NCBI GenBank assembly: GCA_950097015.1
Contig: CATNEN010000024.1
Span: 744,001-808,000, forward strand
From: Macrostomum hystrix
Taxonomy: Eukaryota > Platyhelminthes > Macrostomidae
Length of the DNA: 64,000 nucleotides
Direction: 5' to 3'
Below are positions 24,801-34,564 of the stretch, piece by piece (positions within the stretch are counted from its first letter, which is position 1; each line of letters begins with the position of its first letter). Below the pieces are notes generated by a model. It was not told where the DNA came from. It ran no database searches and worked only from the letters and a program-made list of their open reading frames with translations. The translations under genes and the position numbers were made by a program.

Positions 24801-27800
24801 TCTCCACTCTACTTTTCCTGTCTGCCCTCCTCTCTCCACTCTTCTTTTCCTGTCTGCCCTCCTCTCTCCTCTCTCCACTCTACTTTTCCTGTCTGCCCTC
24901 CTCTCTCCACTCTTCTTTTCCTGTCTGCCCTCCTCTCTCCACTCTTCTTTTCCTGTCTGCCCTCCTCTCTCCACTCTACTTTTCCTGTCTGCCCTCCTCT
25001 CTCCTCTCTCCACTCTACTTTTCCTGTCTGCCCTCCTCTCTCCACTCTACTTTTCCTGTCTGCCCTCCTCTCTCCACTCTTCTTTTCCTGTCTGCCCTCC
25101 TTTCTCCACTCTACTTTTCCTGTCTGCCCTCCTCTCTCCACTCTACTTTTCCTGTCTGCCCTCTTCTCTCCACTCTACTTTTCTACTTTTCCTGTCTGCC
25201 CTACTCTCTCCACTCTACTTTTCCTGTCTGCCCTCCTCTCTCCACTCTACTTTTCTACTTTTCCTGTCTGCCCTCCTCTCTCCACTCTACTTTTCTACTT
25301 TTCCTGTCTGCCCTCCTCTCTCCACTCTTCTTTTCCTGTCTGCCCTCCTCTCTCCACTCTACTTTTCCTGTCTGCCCTCCTCTCTCCTCTCTCCACTCTA
25401 CTTTTCCTGTCTGCCCTCCTCTCTCCACTCTACTTTTCCTGTCTGCCCTCCTCTCTCCACTCTTCTTTTCCTGTCTGCCCTCCTTTCTCCACTCTACTTT
25501 TCCTGTCTGCCCTCCTCTCTCCACTCTACTTTTCCTGTCTGCCCTCTTCTCTCCACTCTACTTTTCTACTTTTCCTGTCTGCCCTACTCTCTCCACTCTA
25601 CTTTTCCTGTCTGCCCTCCTCTCTCCACTCTACTTTTCTACTTTTCCTGTCTGCCCTCCTCTCTCCACTCTACTTTTCTACTTTTCCTGTCTGCCCTCCT
25701 CTCTCCACTCTTCTTTTCCTGTCTGCCCTCCTTTCTCCACTCTACTTTTCCTGTCTGCCCTCCTCTCTCCTCTCTCCACTCTACTTTTCCTGTCTGCCCT
25801 CCTCTCTCCTCTCTCCACTCTACTTTTCTTGTCTGCCCTCCTCTCTCCTCTCTCCACTCTACTTTTCTTGTCTGTCATATCTAATTTGTCTCTATCAGCG
25901 ACTTATCCAAAAGTTCTCATAAATATAAGAGTCTGAGGGACCCCGGCCGCGTCCCAGACTGACGGGCGGACTAGCGGCACCCCACCTCCCTCCCCATGGT
26001 GATGACGGAGGAGAATGGCGGCCTGGCATCGCATGAAATATGAATGCTCACCAGAGCCACCTGCACACCTGCACAGCCCTAGGCTCTTCAGCCTTCAGTT
26101 GGGAAAAAAACTCATCGTGAGCTTGGGCCCACCTTTGCCTGTCAGGCCACGCGAGGGAATTTTAGAACGACTTAACCCAGACCATAAGCGAACAGGATGA
26201 GCTGGTAGATAGAGGTGCAGTTGCAGGTCGGCAACTGCATAAAACATGACCTGTCAGTTGCTGACAAAAGCTACCCAGACTCCGTCTCAGCACTGCTCTG
26301 CTCAGGGCGGGGGTGGGTGTCCGCATGGCTACTTCATATATGAATCCCGCACTCCCAGCCTCCCAGCAATCTCCCATTCTTTCTATCCCGCTCCATTATT
26401 CCGGCAGAGGGCTTCATCATCACCAAGCAGCTCTCAATGCAAGTTTGTGCGGCACTGCATGCTCAACAATCGGATGCCGTGACGGTGGCTGCCGCGGCCT
26501 CTTCTCTCTTTGTGTGTCTCTCATCCACTCTCTTATACGGCCGTCTCAATCTCTACGATGCCAACGAAGGCTGACTCACTGGGGCTCTTGGAGGACTAGA
26601 GAGAGAGAGAGAGGATATGCAAGAAATTTGAGGACAGCGGGCCGGGGGTGAGGTTTTTGCCGTAGCAGAAGTTTCACGCGCCGGCGGGTGAGCACAGGTA
26701 GGAGTTCCTCCTGTTCCAGATTCTGCTATTACGGCCATAGCCTCTACACACACGCACTTCCACGTGCCCAAGCCATCGCATGACTTCCGGGCTCTTGAAG
26801 GACAGCCAACCAGGCCAGTGTGTGAGTTCCCTTTGAACCCGGGGCCTACCTTCTGAGGTGTCTAAAAATGCAGTGTGTGCTGGAGCAGCGCGATGCTCAA
26901 ATGTACTTCTATAGTCTCCGTGTTACTCTGAGGTACAAATTAAATTATTTTCCTATAGGCTTGACTGAGCAGTCATGTTCCCCTCCACCTTGGAATAAAT
27001 ATCAGTATGAAATAGGTACGAGCGTATTTATCTACCTTTAGGCGTCGAGGGAATTCTTTCCAAAATGGCTCGCTGAATGTGTTTCTTTCGTCTTAATAAC
27101 CTGGAACTGCTCCCTACTCTACAATAGGATCGTACTAGTGCCATTTCTATTAGGATTAATGAATTAGGCACACTATAGGAGCATTTAACTCTGAGCAGTC
27201 ACGAAAGAAAAGAAATCAGTTGATTGTTGAAAGAAGACTGCAAAGAGAGGAAGGTGGCAGCAGCAGCAGCAGCAGCGGGCCGCACAATGGGAAGGATAAG
27301 AAGCGGGTTGGCGGGTAGCTACTGCAGGACAAGAGCCACATCTTTTCAGGTTTGGGCCCCGGAGTGACAGCCAAATTCTATTCCTCTCTCCCCACCCGAA
27401 AGGGGGAATAAGAATCCATCGCCCTCCGGTACCCCGCTGCCAGATCTTGGGGAGGCGGTCTGTCCTCCGCCAGCGCTTCCGCCGTTAAAGTAGAAAGAAT
27501 TGGCTCAATCTTTTGTAGCTCCACCACCCAGCTTTTCAGCGCGGATGGGGATGCCGGCTGGAATAATGGAAGACTGAATTTGCACAGCTATGAATAAGGT
27601 GGCCCTGTCAAGATTGTGAAGAGGATTCCAGTGCGGTGACGACGACAAGGACAGACAGAGAGAGAGAGAAGCAGGAACAGGGGCTCAGTCTGGAGAGAAT
27701 GGCCCATTTCCTGAGACTTCTCGTCTGTCCTCTGGAAGGATTGAAAAAAAATCTGAACAGATGGAAGCATCTATGAGCGATGGGGTATTTTCTTCTAGGT

Positions 27801-30800
27801 AGCAAAATTTGTGCTTCAAAGAATGAATCTCTGTGCTACAAGAAGATGGTTTTATTTCTTAAAATTTAATTTGTAAAGCTTGTTTTTTGCAAACATTTGT
27901 AAAGCGATAAGAGCTTTGGGCTTCTCACCGAGGGAGGTCAAGAGTTCGAATCTCATCCCTAAGAGCGGCAATTTGTGTCCTTCATGTACTGTGCACTTTT
28001 AATTTATTGCCTATTTTCAGCCGATCAGAAGCCGCTAAACTATGACGAAGTGGCCCAGGCGGCTTCAACATCCAACTGTACCGTCTACGTTGGCGGCATC
28101 ACGCGCGGACTCTGCGGTGAGTGCCTTTGGGTCTGTGGACAATTTTAATGGACTAATTCCTCACTAGAAATTCTGTGGGTGTATCATTTCAATAGCTAAA
28201 AAATGGGAAGAAATTCTGAATCTTAGAAAGTTCGATTCTTAAAAATCAATATTCTTAGAGGTAAAGTTTCTACGAAAAACTAAGATTCCTAGAAATCTTG
28301 ATTCTTTAAAATCCACATAAAACCTCGATTCTAAGAAATGGAAAAAAAATCGAGATTCATAGAAATCCATCTATTTAGAAATCAATATATTTTATCTAGA
28401 TTCTTTAAAATCTCTTTGAAATCCAGCTTCTGTAAAACCCTGATTCTTAGAACCAACTATTCTTCGAAATCTTGATTCTTAGAATCACTGGCTAAAATAA
28501 ATTTTGATTAAAAAGACAAAGACTTTTAGAAATAGCTCGTATATATTCTTAGGATTTCGATTCCTAGAAATACTGAGATCGATATCATCATTCTTAGAAA
28601 TGTGATAAAAATTGATTTTCAGATATGACTACTAGAAAAATCCTGCCTTTTTTTAAACACAGATTTTCTGTTATCTCGATTATTTGAAATCTCGAATTTA
28701 TATTAATCATTTTCCGAGTTAATACGATTTTAACAAATAATTATAAGACCATTTTTGGCGAAGTTACAGAGAAAAATGGCTGTCTTCGATCGTGAAATCA
28801 ATTCTTTAACTTGATGTCCCACTAAGCCTGACTCATAGCTCTTGATGCAAGGTGCGAGCGTAAATGGCCAACCAAGAGCATTGCTGAGGTCAGGAGGGCA
28901 GTCATTACCAATCGATTGATCAGATGTGGCTTTTTTTAATAAGCTTTGACCGATTGAGCTGGTTAATCAGCGGCACGAGAAGTTGAGTCTAAAAGCAGCA
29001 CTGCCGCCGAAACTTGGGAAAACATGCTCAGAAAAACTGCTCCCAATGTCTTTATGATTATGGTGAATGGGAAATTAATCCTTTAACTCATCCTACACTC
29101 ACTGATTAGAACTAGAATTATTTGATCCCCGAATTCTTATGGCTTTGATCCCCGAATTCCTCTGGATTTGATCCCCGAATTCCTCTGGATTTGATCCCCG
29201 AATTCTTATGGATTTGATTCCCGAATCCCTATGGATTTGATCCCCGAATTCTTATGGATTTGATCCCCGAATCCCTATGGATTTGATTCCCGAAGTCCTA
29301 TGGATTTGATCCCCGAATTCCTCTGGATTTGATCCCCGAATCCCTATGGATTTGATCCCCAAATTCTTCTGGATTTGATCCCCGAATTCTTCTGGATTTG
29401 ATCCCCGAATTCTTCTGGATTTGATCCCCGAATTCCTATGGATTTGATCCCCAAATTCCATTGGATTTGATTCCCGAATTCTTCTGGATTTGATCCCCAA
29501 ATTCCAATGGATTTGATCCCCCAGTTCTTCTGGATTTGATCCCCGAATTCTTCTGGATTTGATCCCCCAATTCTTCTGGATTTGATCCCCCAGTTCTTCT
29601 GGATTTGATCCCCGAATTCTTCTGGATTTGATCCCCGAATTCTTCTGGATTTGATCCCCGAATTCTTCTGGATTTGATCCCCGAATTCTTCTGGATTTGA
29701 TCCCCGAATTCTTATGGATTTGATCCCCGAATTCTTCTGGCTTTGATCCCCGAATTCTTCTGGATTTGATCCCCGAATTCTTCTGGCTTTGATCCCCGAA
29801 TTCTTCTGGCTTTGATCCCCGAATTCTTCTGGATTTGATCCCCGAATTCTTATGGCTTTGATCCCCGAATTCTTCTGGCTTTGATCCCCGAATTCTTCTG
29901 GATTTGATCCCCGAATTCTTATGGATTTGATCCCCGAATTCTTCTGGCTTTGATCCCTGAATTCTTCTGGCTTTGATCCCCGAATTCTTCTGGATTTGAT
30001 CCCCGAATTCTTATGGCTTTGATCCCCGAATTCTTCTGGATTTGATCCCCGAATTCTTCTGGATTTGATCCCCGAATTCTTCTGGATTTGATCCCCGAAT
30101 TCTTCTGGATTTGATCCCCGAATTCTTCTGGATTTGATCCCCGAATTCTTCTGGATTTGATCCCCGAATTCTTCTGGATTTGATCCCCGAATTCTTCTGG
30201 ATTTGATCCCCGAATTCTTCTGGATTTGATCCCCGAATTCTTCTGGATTTGATCCCCGAATTCTTCTGGATTTGATCCCCGAATTCTTCTGGATTTGATC
30301 CCCGAATTCTTCTGGATTTGATCCCCGAATTCTTCTCGATTTGATCCCAAAGCAGAAGAGCTTCTACGCGAGGCTTTCAAAGACTTCGGCGAGATTCTGG
30401 AGGTCCGCGTGTTCAAGGAGAAGGGCTACGCCTTCGTTCGCTTCGACACACACGAGGGAGCGACCAAAGCCATCATCACCATGCACGGCAAGGAGGTGGG
30501 CGGCCAGCCCTGCAAATGCTCCTGGGGCAAGGAGAGCAACGACAAGGAGAACGCCGCCGTAAGCTTACCTGTTGGCTCGGTATTGAAAATCATCCCACTT
30601 ATCCCTAACAGATCGTGATTAAATGAAAATGTCGAAGATTGCTAATTATCTAACAATTCTAATGATTCAACAATTCTAATGATCCCAAAATCCTCAACGA
30701 TACCACAATCCAAAAGATCCCACAATCCAAATGATCCCACAATCCGAAATGACCCCACAATTCTCAATGATCAAACAATTCTCAATGATCCCACAGTCCT

Positions 30801-32875
30801 CAATGATCCCAAAATCCTCAATGATCCCAAAATCCTCAACGATCCCACAATCCGAAATGATCCCACAATCCGAAATGATCCCACAATACTCAACGATCTC
30901 ACAATCCTCAATTATCCCACAATACTCAATGATCCCGAAATCCTCAATTATCCCACAATACTAAATGATCCCACAATCCTCAATGATCCTAAAATCCAAA
31001 ATGATCCCACAATACTCAATGATCCCGAAATCCTCAATTATCCCACAATACTAAATGATCCCACAATCCTCAATGATCCCAAAATCCTCAACGATCCCAC
31101 AATCCGAAATGATCCCACAATCCGAAATGATCCCACAATACTCAACGATCTCACAATCCTCAATTATCCCACAATAGTCAATGATCCCGAAATCCTCAAT
31201 TATCCCACAATACTAAATGATCCCACAATCCTCAATGATCCTAAAATCCAAAATGATCCCACAATACTCAATGATCCCGAAATCCTCAATTATCCCACAA
31301 TACTAAATGATCCCACAATCCTCAATGATCCTAAAATCCAAATTGATCCCAAAATACTAAATGATCCTACAATCCTAAATGATCCCACAATCCTATATGA
31401 TCCCACAATCCTAAATGAATCCACAATGATCCCAAAATCCAGTTTTGAGTGAAATGACCACACTGGAAGCTAAAAATAGGTTACCTGTCCATCAGCCATG
31501 CTGCTAAGCTTCCAGAAATTCGCTAGCTTCCGAAAGCGGAATTTCCGCATTAGTCAGTCACATTTCATAGCACGCAGGTCTGTGACTGCGGGGAGGCATG
31601 ATGAATCTCAGCATGCAAATGTTTTATGCCTTCAGCTACGCGTGTCGACCTGCTCGACGGACCGAGACGAAGAGGGGAACTGGAATGAAATAAAACAACG
31701 CAGGGGACAAAACAGACTTGGCATCTGCGACAACAGAGATTCAGGAGCACTAGAATGGAACTGCACGAGATAAATTTTCTATTCTAAAAAATAAATAAAT
31801 CACAACTTTCCTTTCTTTCTACTTACTTGAAGGCTGATAGTAGTACTGCAAGAATTGAACAATTACCTGCCCGATTGTAAAAGCGGACAGGTAAAAATAT
31901 TATCCTTCAAGTCTTTGGCTTTCTTTAATCCCACCTCTGAAAATGGGATCGATGAGTATGTTTTTTAATCCCGTTTTGAATAATAGGATCAAAATAAAGC
32001 TAACATACCGTCCCAACTCATTCACGCAGGCTCTAATGACGCCGTACAGTTACTACGCGGCAGCGGCCGGCGCCACAGCAACCAGTCCGCTGGCCTACCA
32101 GGCATACAACCAGCTCAGCTACTTGCAGCAGCCCCTCAACTACGCCAATTACGCGTCAGCGGCAGCCGCTGCCGCCGCAGCTGCGGCTGCATCCTCCGCT
32201 TATCAGGGCGCCGCCAGGTGAGACTCGGTCTGAGCTGGGATTTTTAAAGTCTTGGAAAATAGATTGCTCTACCTGAGAATATGGGAAGATTACCCTACCT
32301 GAGAATATGGGAAGATTACCCTACCTGAGAATATGGGAAGATTACCCTACCTGAGAATATGGGAAGATTACTCTACCTGAGAATATGGGAAGATTACTAT
32401 ACCTGGGGATCTGGGACGATTACACTAACAGAGAATCTGGGAAGATGATTACCCATATAAAAATGAGTGTTAGCAATTTGGTAATGCGATCCTCTAACCT
32501 GAGAATATGGGAAGATTACCTGGAGATCTGGGAAGATTACCCTACCTGAGGATCTGGAAAGATAACCCTACCTGGGGATCTAGGAAGATTACAATAACAG
32601 ATAATCTAGGAAGATGATTGCACAACCCGAGGATCTGAGAAGAAGATTACCCATCAAGAAAGTCGATATCAATAATTTAGTAATGAGGTCGCTTAACAGA
32701 TGCCATTCTCCGACTTCCTCACCGCAGCGGAGGCCTGCTCAACGGCTTCGGCACCGCCGGCGGAAATCCGGCCGCAGCCGCCGCCGCCGCCGCCGCAGCG
32801 CAGTTGGCCGCTGCCAGCCACGCCGCATTCGGCACGCCGACCTCCGCAGCCGTGAGCTTTCAGCAGGCCCACTAA
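9856..32875 (+). CDS. TIA1/TIAL1-like: TIA1/TIAR-like RNA-binding protein (8 exons)
   Basis: The exons are 9856-10053, 14480-14549, 15303-15390, 18892-19064, 28021-28116, 30353-30558, 32030-32217 and 32728-32875. All junctions are GT-AG and in phase, giving about 388 residues. RRM2 starts near residue 91 (HYHIFVGDLAPEI; RNP1 KGYGFVAY at 133-140, then IRTNWAVRKPP), and RRM3 near 196 (VYVGGI; RNP1 KGYAFVRF at 232-239, then CSWGKE). The linker NQKLDTTSHYHIF matches the RRM1-RRM2 linker of TIA1/Rox8. The C-terminus is rich in Ala, Tyr and Gln and ends SFQQAH, like the aggregation-prone tail of the family. Such proteins bind U-rich RNA, regulate splicing next to weak donors and nucleate stress granules. 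The canonical RRM1 is not seen: residues 1-66 are Ala/Gly-rich, with only LPLNK recalling the end of RRM1. The start could be 9856 or lie upstream. AATAAA occurs at 33121. Confidence 0.88.
10054..12255. other. TIA-like intron 1, unique part
   Basis: Intron sequence with a 51-bp tandem duplication (copies starting at 10112 and 10163, unit containing agttttgtctatggccaagg). There is a perfect 9-bp hairpin, ACCCGTCAC (12070-12078) against GTGACGGGT (12084-12092), with a 5-nt loop. Small open frames overlap on both strands and none looks coding. Confidence 0.5.
12261..13680. repeat. 16-bp minisatellite (inverted) plus related 20-bp array
   Basis: About 70 nearly perfect copies of cacgggagagatgaga, the reverse complement of the array at 1-640. 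From about 13455 it changes to a 20-21-bp unit, gggatcgagagatgaggcag. It is inside TIA-like intron 1. The 364-410-residue minus-strand open frames here are the array read in all three frames and are not genes. Confidence 0.95.
13681..14479. other. End of TIA-like intron 1
   Basis: Unique intronic sequence. A strong pyrimidine tract and AG at 14454-14455 lie 24 nt before the acceptor used for exon 2 (AG at 14478-14479); entering at 14456 in phase 0 meets TAA at once. Confidence 0.5.
14552..14895. repeat. 25-bp minisatellite starting at a splice donor
   Basis: The unit contains tagagtgacaacaggctgta. The array begins within two bases of the donor of TIA-like intron 2 (GT at 14550), and the donor sequence gtgagtgacc itself resembles part of the unit. 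Confidence 0.93.
14896..15302. other. End of TIA-like intron 2 with CAG microsatellite
   Basis: Unique intronic sequence, with about 7.7 copies of CAG at 15164-15186. A similar short CAG run occurs at about 27257-27275 in intron 4. Confidence 0.6.
15415..15836. repeat. 21-bp minisatellite near a splice donor
   Basis: The unit is gggatttcggtagctagcat plus t. The array starts about 24 nt after the donor of TIA-like intron 3 (15391). Because the period is a multiple of three, it yields a 171-residue open frame on the opposite strand, which is not a gene. Confidence 0.93.
15837..16545. other. TIA-like intron 3, unique part
   Basis: Contains a weak tRNA-like B box (ggttcgattac, about 16002) that may be a decayed SINE. 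No exon is visible. Confidence 0.35.
16550..17535. repeat. Purine-rich minisatellite in TIA-like intron 3
   Basis: Degenerate 15-17-bp units of the type gggagatagtgagagg, almost all purine on the plus (transcribed sense) strand. A block containing agtgagaggggaataggaag recurs near 17083, 17233 and 17413. The 353- and 405-residue minus-strand frames rich in Ser, Pro, Leu and Ile are array artefacts. Confidence 0.92.
17540..18891. other. End of TIA-like intron 3
   Basis: Unique intronic sequence leading to the acceptor ctgcctttcag at 18891. No additional exon is recognised. Confidence 0.5.
19065..20262. other. TIA-like intron 4, first unique part
   Basis: No exon, tRNA or repeat family recognised. 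Small overlapping open frames on both strands look non-coding. Confidence 0.5.
20265..22840. repeat. 40-bp minisatellite, about 64 copies
   Basis: Units contain attcccatgagtcattattc and gtgattctccgcatccagg. A distinctive cluster of shortened 28-bp units (containing gttcagagattcgctgggat) occurs near 21671 as two copies and near 22459 as three copies, 788 bp apart, which indicates an internal duplication. It lies inside TIA-like intron 4. Confidence 0.95.
22841..23870. other. TIA-like intron 4, middle unique part
   Basis: Unique sequence between two arrays with no recognisable coding or RNA element. Confidence 0.5.
23876..25876. repeat. 32-bp pyrimidine-rich minisatellite with 790-bp higher-order repeat
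   Basis: Units contain ttttcctgtctgccctcctc followed by tctccactctac. The order of variants in 23987-24351 is repeated at 24777-25141 (offset 790), as shown by identical minus-strand translations at both places. The 684- and 686-residue plus-strand open frames are array artefacts. It lies in TIA-like intron 4. Confidence 0.95.
25880..28020. other. End of TIA-like intron 4
   Basis: Moderately GC-rich unique sequence with a CAG run near 27257 and a tRNA-like relic at 27895-27990 just before the acceptor of exon 5. No further exon is recognised. Confidence 0.45.
27895..27990 (+). repeat. tRNA-like relic or SINE fragment
   Basis: Contains a good B box (agttcgaatctc) preceded by an A-box-like stretch (gcgataagagc) and a stem-like arrangement, but no intact cloverleaf. 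It ends about 30 nt before the splice acceptor of TIA-like exon 5. Confidence 0.4.
28180..28630. repeat. Decayed minisatellite
   Basis: Degenerate repeats of gattcttagaaatc type in TIA-like intron 5, starting about 65 nt after the splice donor (28117). It looks like an old array of the same kind as its neighbours, now broken by mutations. Confidence 0.5.
29105..30350. repeat. 23-bp minisatellite abutting a splice acceptor
   Basis: The unit contains gatttgatccccgaattctt and an EcoRI site in most copies. The last copy, changed to ctcgatttgatcccaaagcag, supplies the acceptor of TIA-like exon 6, so the array runs directly into the exon. The 165-residue minus-strand open frame is an artefact that also covers antisense of the exon start. 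Confidence 0.95.
30645..31448. repeat. 18-bp minisatellite near a splice donor
   Basis: The unit is aatgatcccacaatcctc with variants. The array starts about 90 nt after the donor of TIA-like intron 6 (30559). The 18-bp period keeps one frame open for 257 residues (NDPTIL-like repeats), but there is no splice link or start context to make it a gene. Confidence 0.93.
31449..32029. other. End of TIA-like intron 6
   Basis: Unique intronic sequence ending at the acceptor cattcacgcag (32029). Nothing else is recognised. Confidence 0.5.
32258..32660. repeat. 26-bp minisatellite, partly decayed
   Basis: The unit contains gaatatgggaagattaccct. About five clean copies are followed by degenerate ones. 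The array begins about 40 nt after the donor of TIA-like intron 7 (32218). Confidence 0.85.
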
Positions 32876-34560
32876 TGGCTACCCACATCAGCTGAGAAGG
32901 TGATCTTTTCTTCTCAGTTGCATAGCAACGGACTGGGCTACCACGAGGCTAATGCTCCGCCTCTGTTGCTATGCAATTACGCCTTTTGTCAGTGTGTATT
33001 TGTGTCAGATTTTATTAAATTATAATGAATATTATCTTAATTAATGTAGAAGTAAAGAAATTATATACCTAACTACAAAACGTGCTTATTAAAGAAATAT
33101 TTGTATTATAAGATAATGGTAATAAAATCAGCACATGTACTTACTATCTACTAGCAGTAGTTTACGTAAAGACAGACTGCGCCTGTTTTACTAGTAAGAC
33201 GTGATTCCTTATAATTCTTAAATCTCACTTTTCTGAGATCCCAGACCCAAACCCATTGTCGCTGCTTTTTTAACCCTTGCAATGATCTCTAAAATGCTGC
33301 TGCTGCTGCTGCTTAAAAGCGCAATTCAACGAAATGTGACTGCTGCTAGTTTTTTATATTTGTGATTTTTGCTACTCGTGAACCAATTATTTATTTGCTT
33401 ATTATTTTGAGATGCTGTTCAAAAAGCAAGCAAGCAAGAAAGCTGTGTATATTTACAGTGCTTATAGCTGACTCGTGTTGCGTTGTTCTTTTATAAACTA
33501 TTCATTATCGTGCTTATAATTTGCGTCTTAAAAATTAATTTATTAATCAATAGATCGGCCTTCAAAATCAGAAAAATTGGTGTACTTTTCGTCATGTCCA
33601 GTAGAGCTTAAGCGAAATTCAAACGAATCCAAAACGGTAAAAGTGCACGCTTGCCATGCTAACGTAACAACTTTGTGTTCAAACAATTGCTCAACATATT
33701 CTAAGATATCTGATCCGTTACGGTCATTGTAAGTGTGAGTGTAGATATTCTGTTTTAAAATCTCTACAGCACTAGCACAATTAGTCAGCACCAGAACTGA
33801 TTAGTGATTTAAACGCCTGATATCACACCAGATATTTGGCGGCAGTTTAAACTGTTAAACAATGCTCCTATTTGTTTTCTGCGCTCTTTTATTGTCAAAA
33901 TTTGTCAACATCGTTTAAAAAACTTTATAGACTTTGGAAATGTAGCGGAAGTGCGCAAAGTTTGCAAATTTTGTATCAAAAACATGTCAGCCTCATCTCG
34001 TTAAATTCATATTAGCGGAAACTTTTTCATTGATAATTCTTCAGATTTCGTAAACCCTTGTTGATTGGTGGACTTTTCTAGATGCCGACGATATTGTTGA
34101 ATTGAATGAAGCGAATGACAGTGCTGATTCATGTTTTCCAGTCCCAATACTTTTGTTTTATTTACCTGTTCGTCTGCATGGCCAACTAAATCTCGTTCAC
34201 CGCTTTTGACATGTTGTCTGTTTTATATGCGAGTAAGCTTGGTTTTTAATGGCACCTGGCTTTCTAAGATGACTTACTGGAGGATTTGCCGCCACAGCCG
34301 CCGCCGCTGCTGCTTCACACAGGGAGAGTGTAGAGTGAACAAAAGAATAATATAAAATTCACACTCTGCCCATGCGCTTCGCTTTGCTGCATTCGATCCC
34401 TTACCAGCTTAAGCCTGTTGAAATATTTCAAATAAACTGTGCTTCTATCGCAACGGAAGGCAAAACATTAAATGAAAAAAAACGCTATGCATGTGATTAA
34501 ATTCGAAAGAGCGACTAAACCTTTGAAATGTAAAATTATCAGAACAGGTTTTGCATTTTT
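32876..34560. other. TIA-like 3' region and spacer
   Basis: Probable 3' untranslated sequence, with AATAAA at 33121-33126 and a CTG run near 33296-33315, followed by AT-rich sequence. The 82-residue minus-strand and 74-residue plus-strand open frames have no recognisable motif. Confidence 0.5.
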
Positions 34561-34564
34561 TTAT

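Noticed and set aside
23824..25922. Open frames of 684 and 686 residues
   Set aside because: They are the 32-bp minisatellite read through. Two frames overlap with the same peptide motifs, and the region lies in an intron of the TIA-like gene.
30679..31452. 257-residue NDPTIL-repeat frame
   Set aside because: The 18-bp period keeps one frame open. It lies between TIA-like exons 6 and 7 and is out of the exon reading path, where a stop occurs at 30616-30618.
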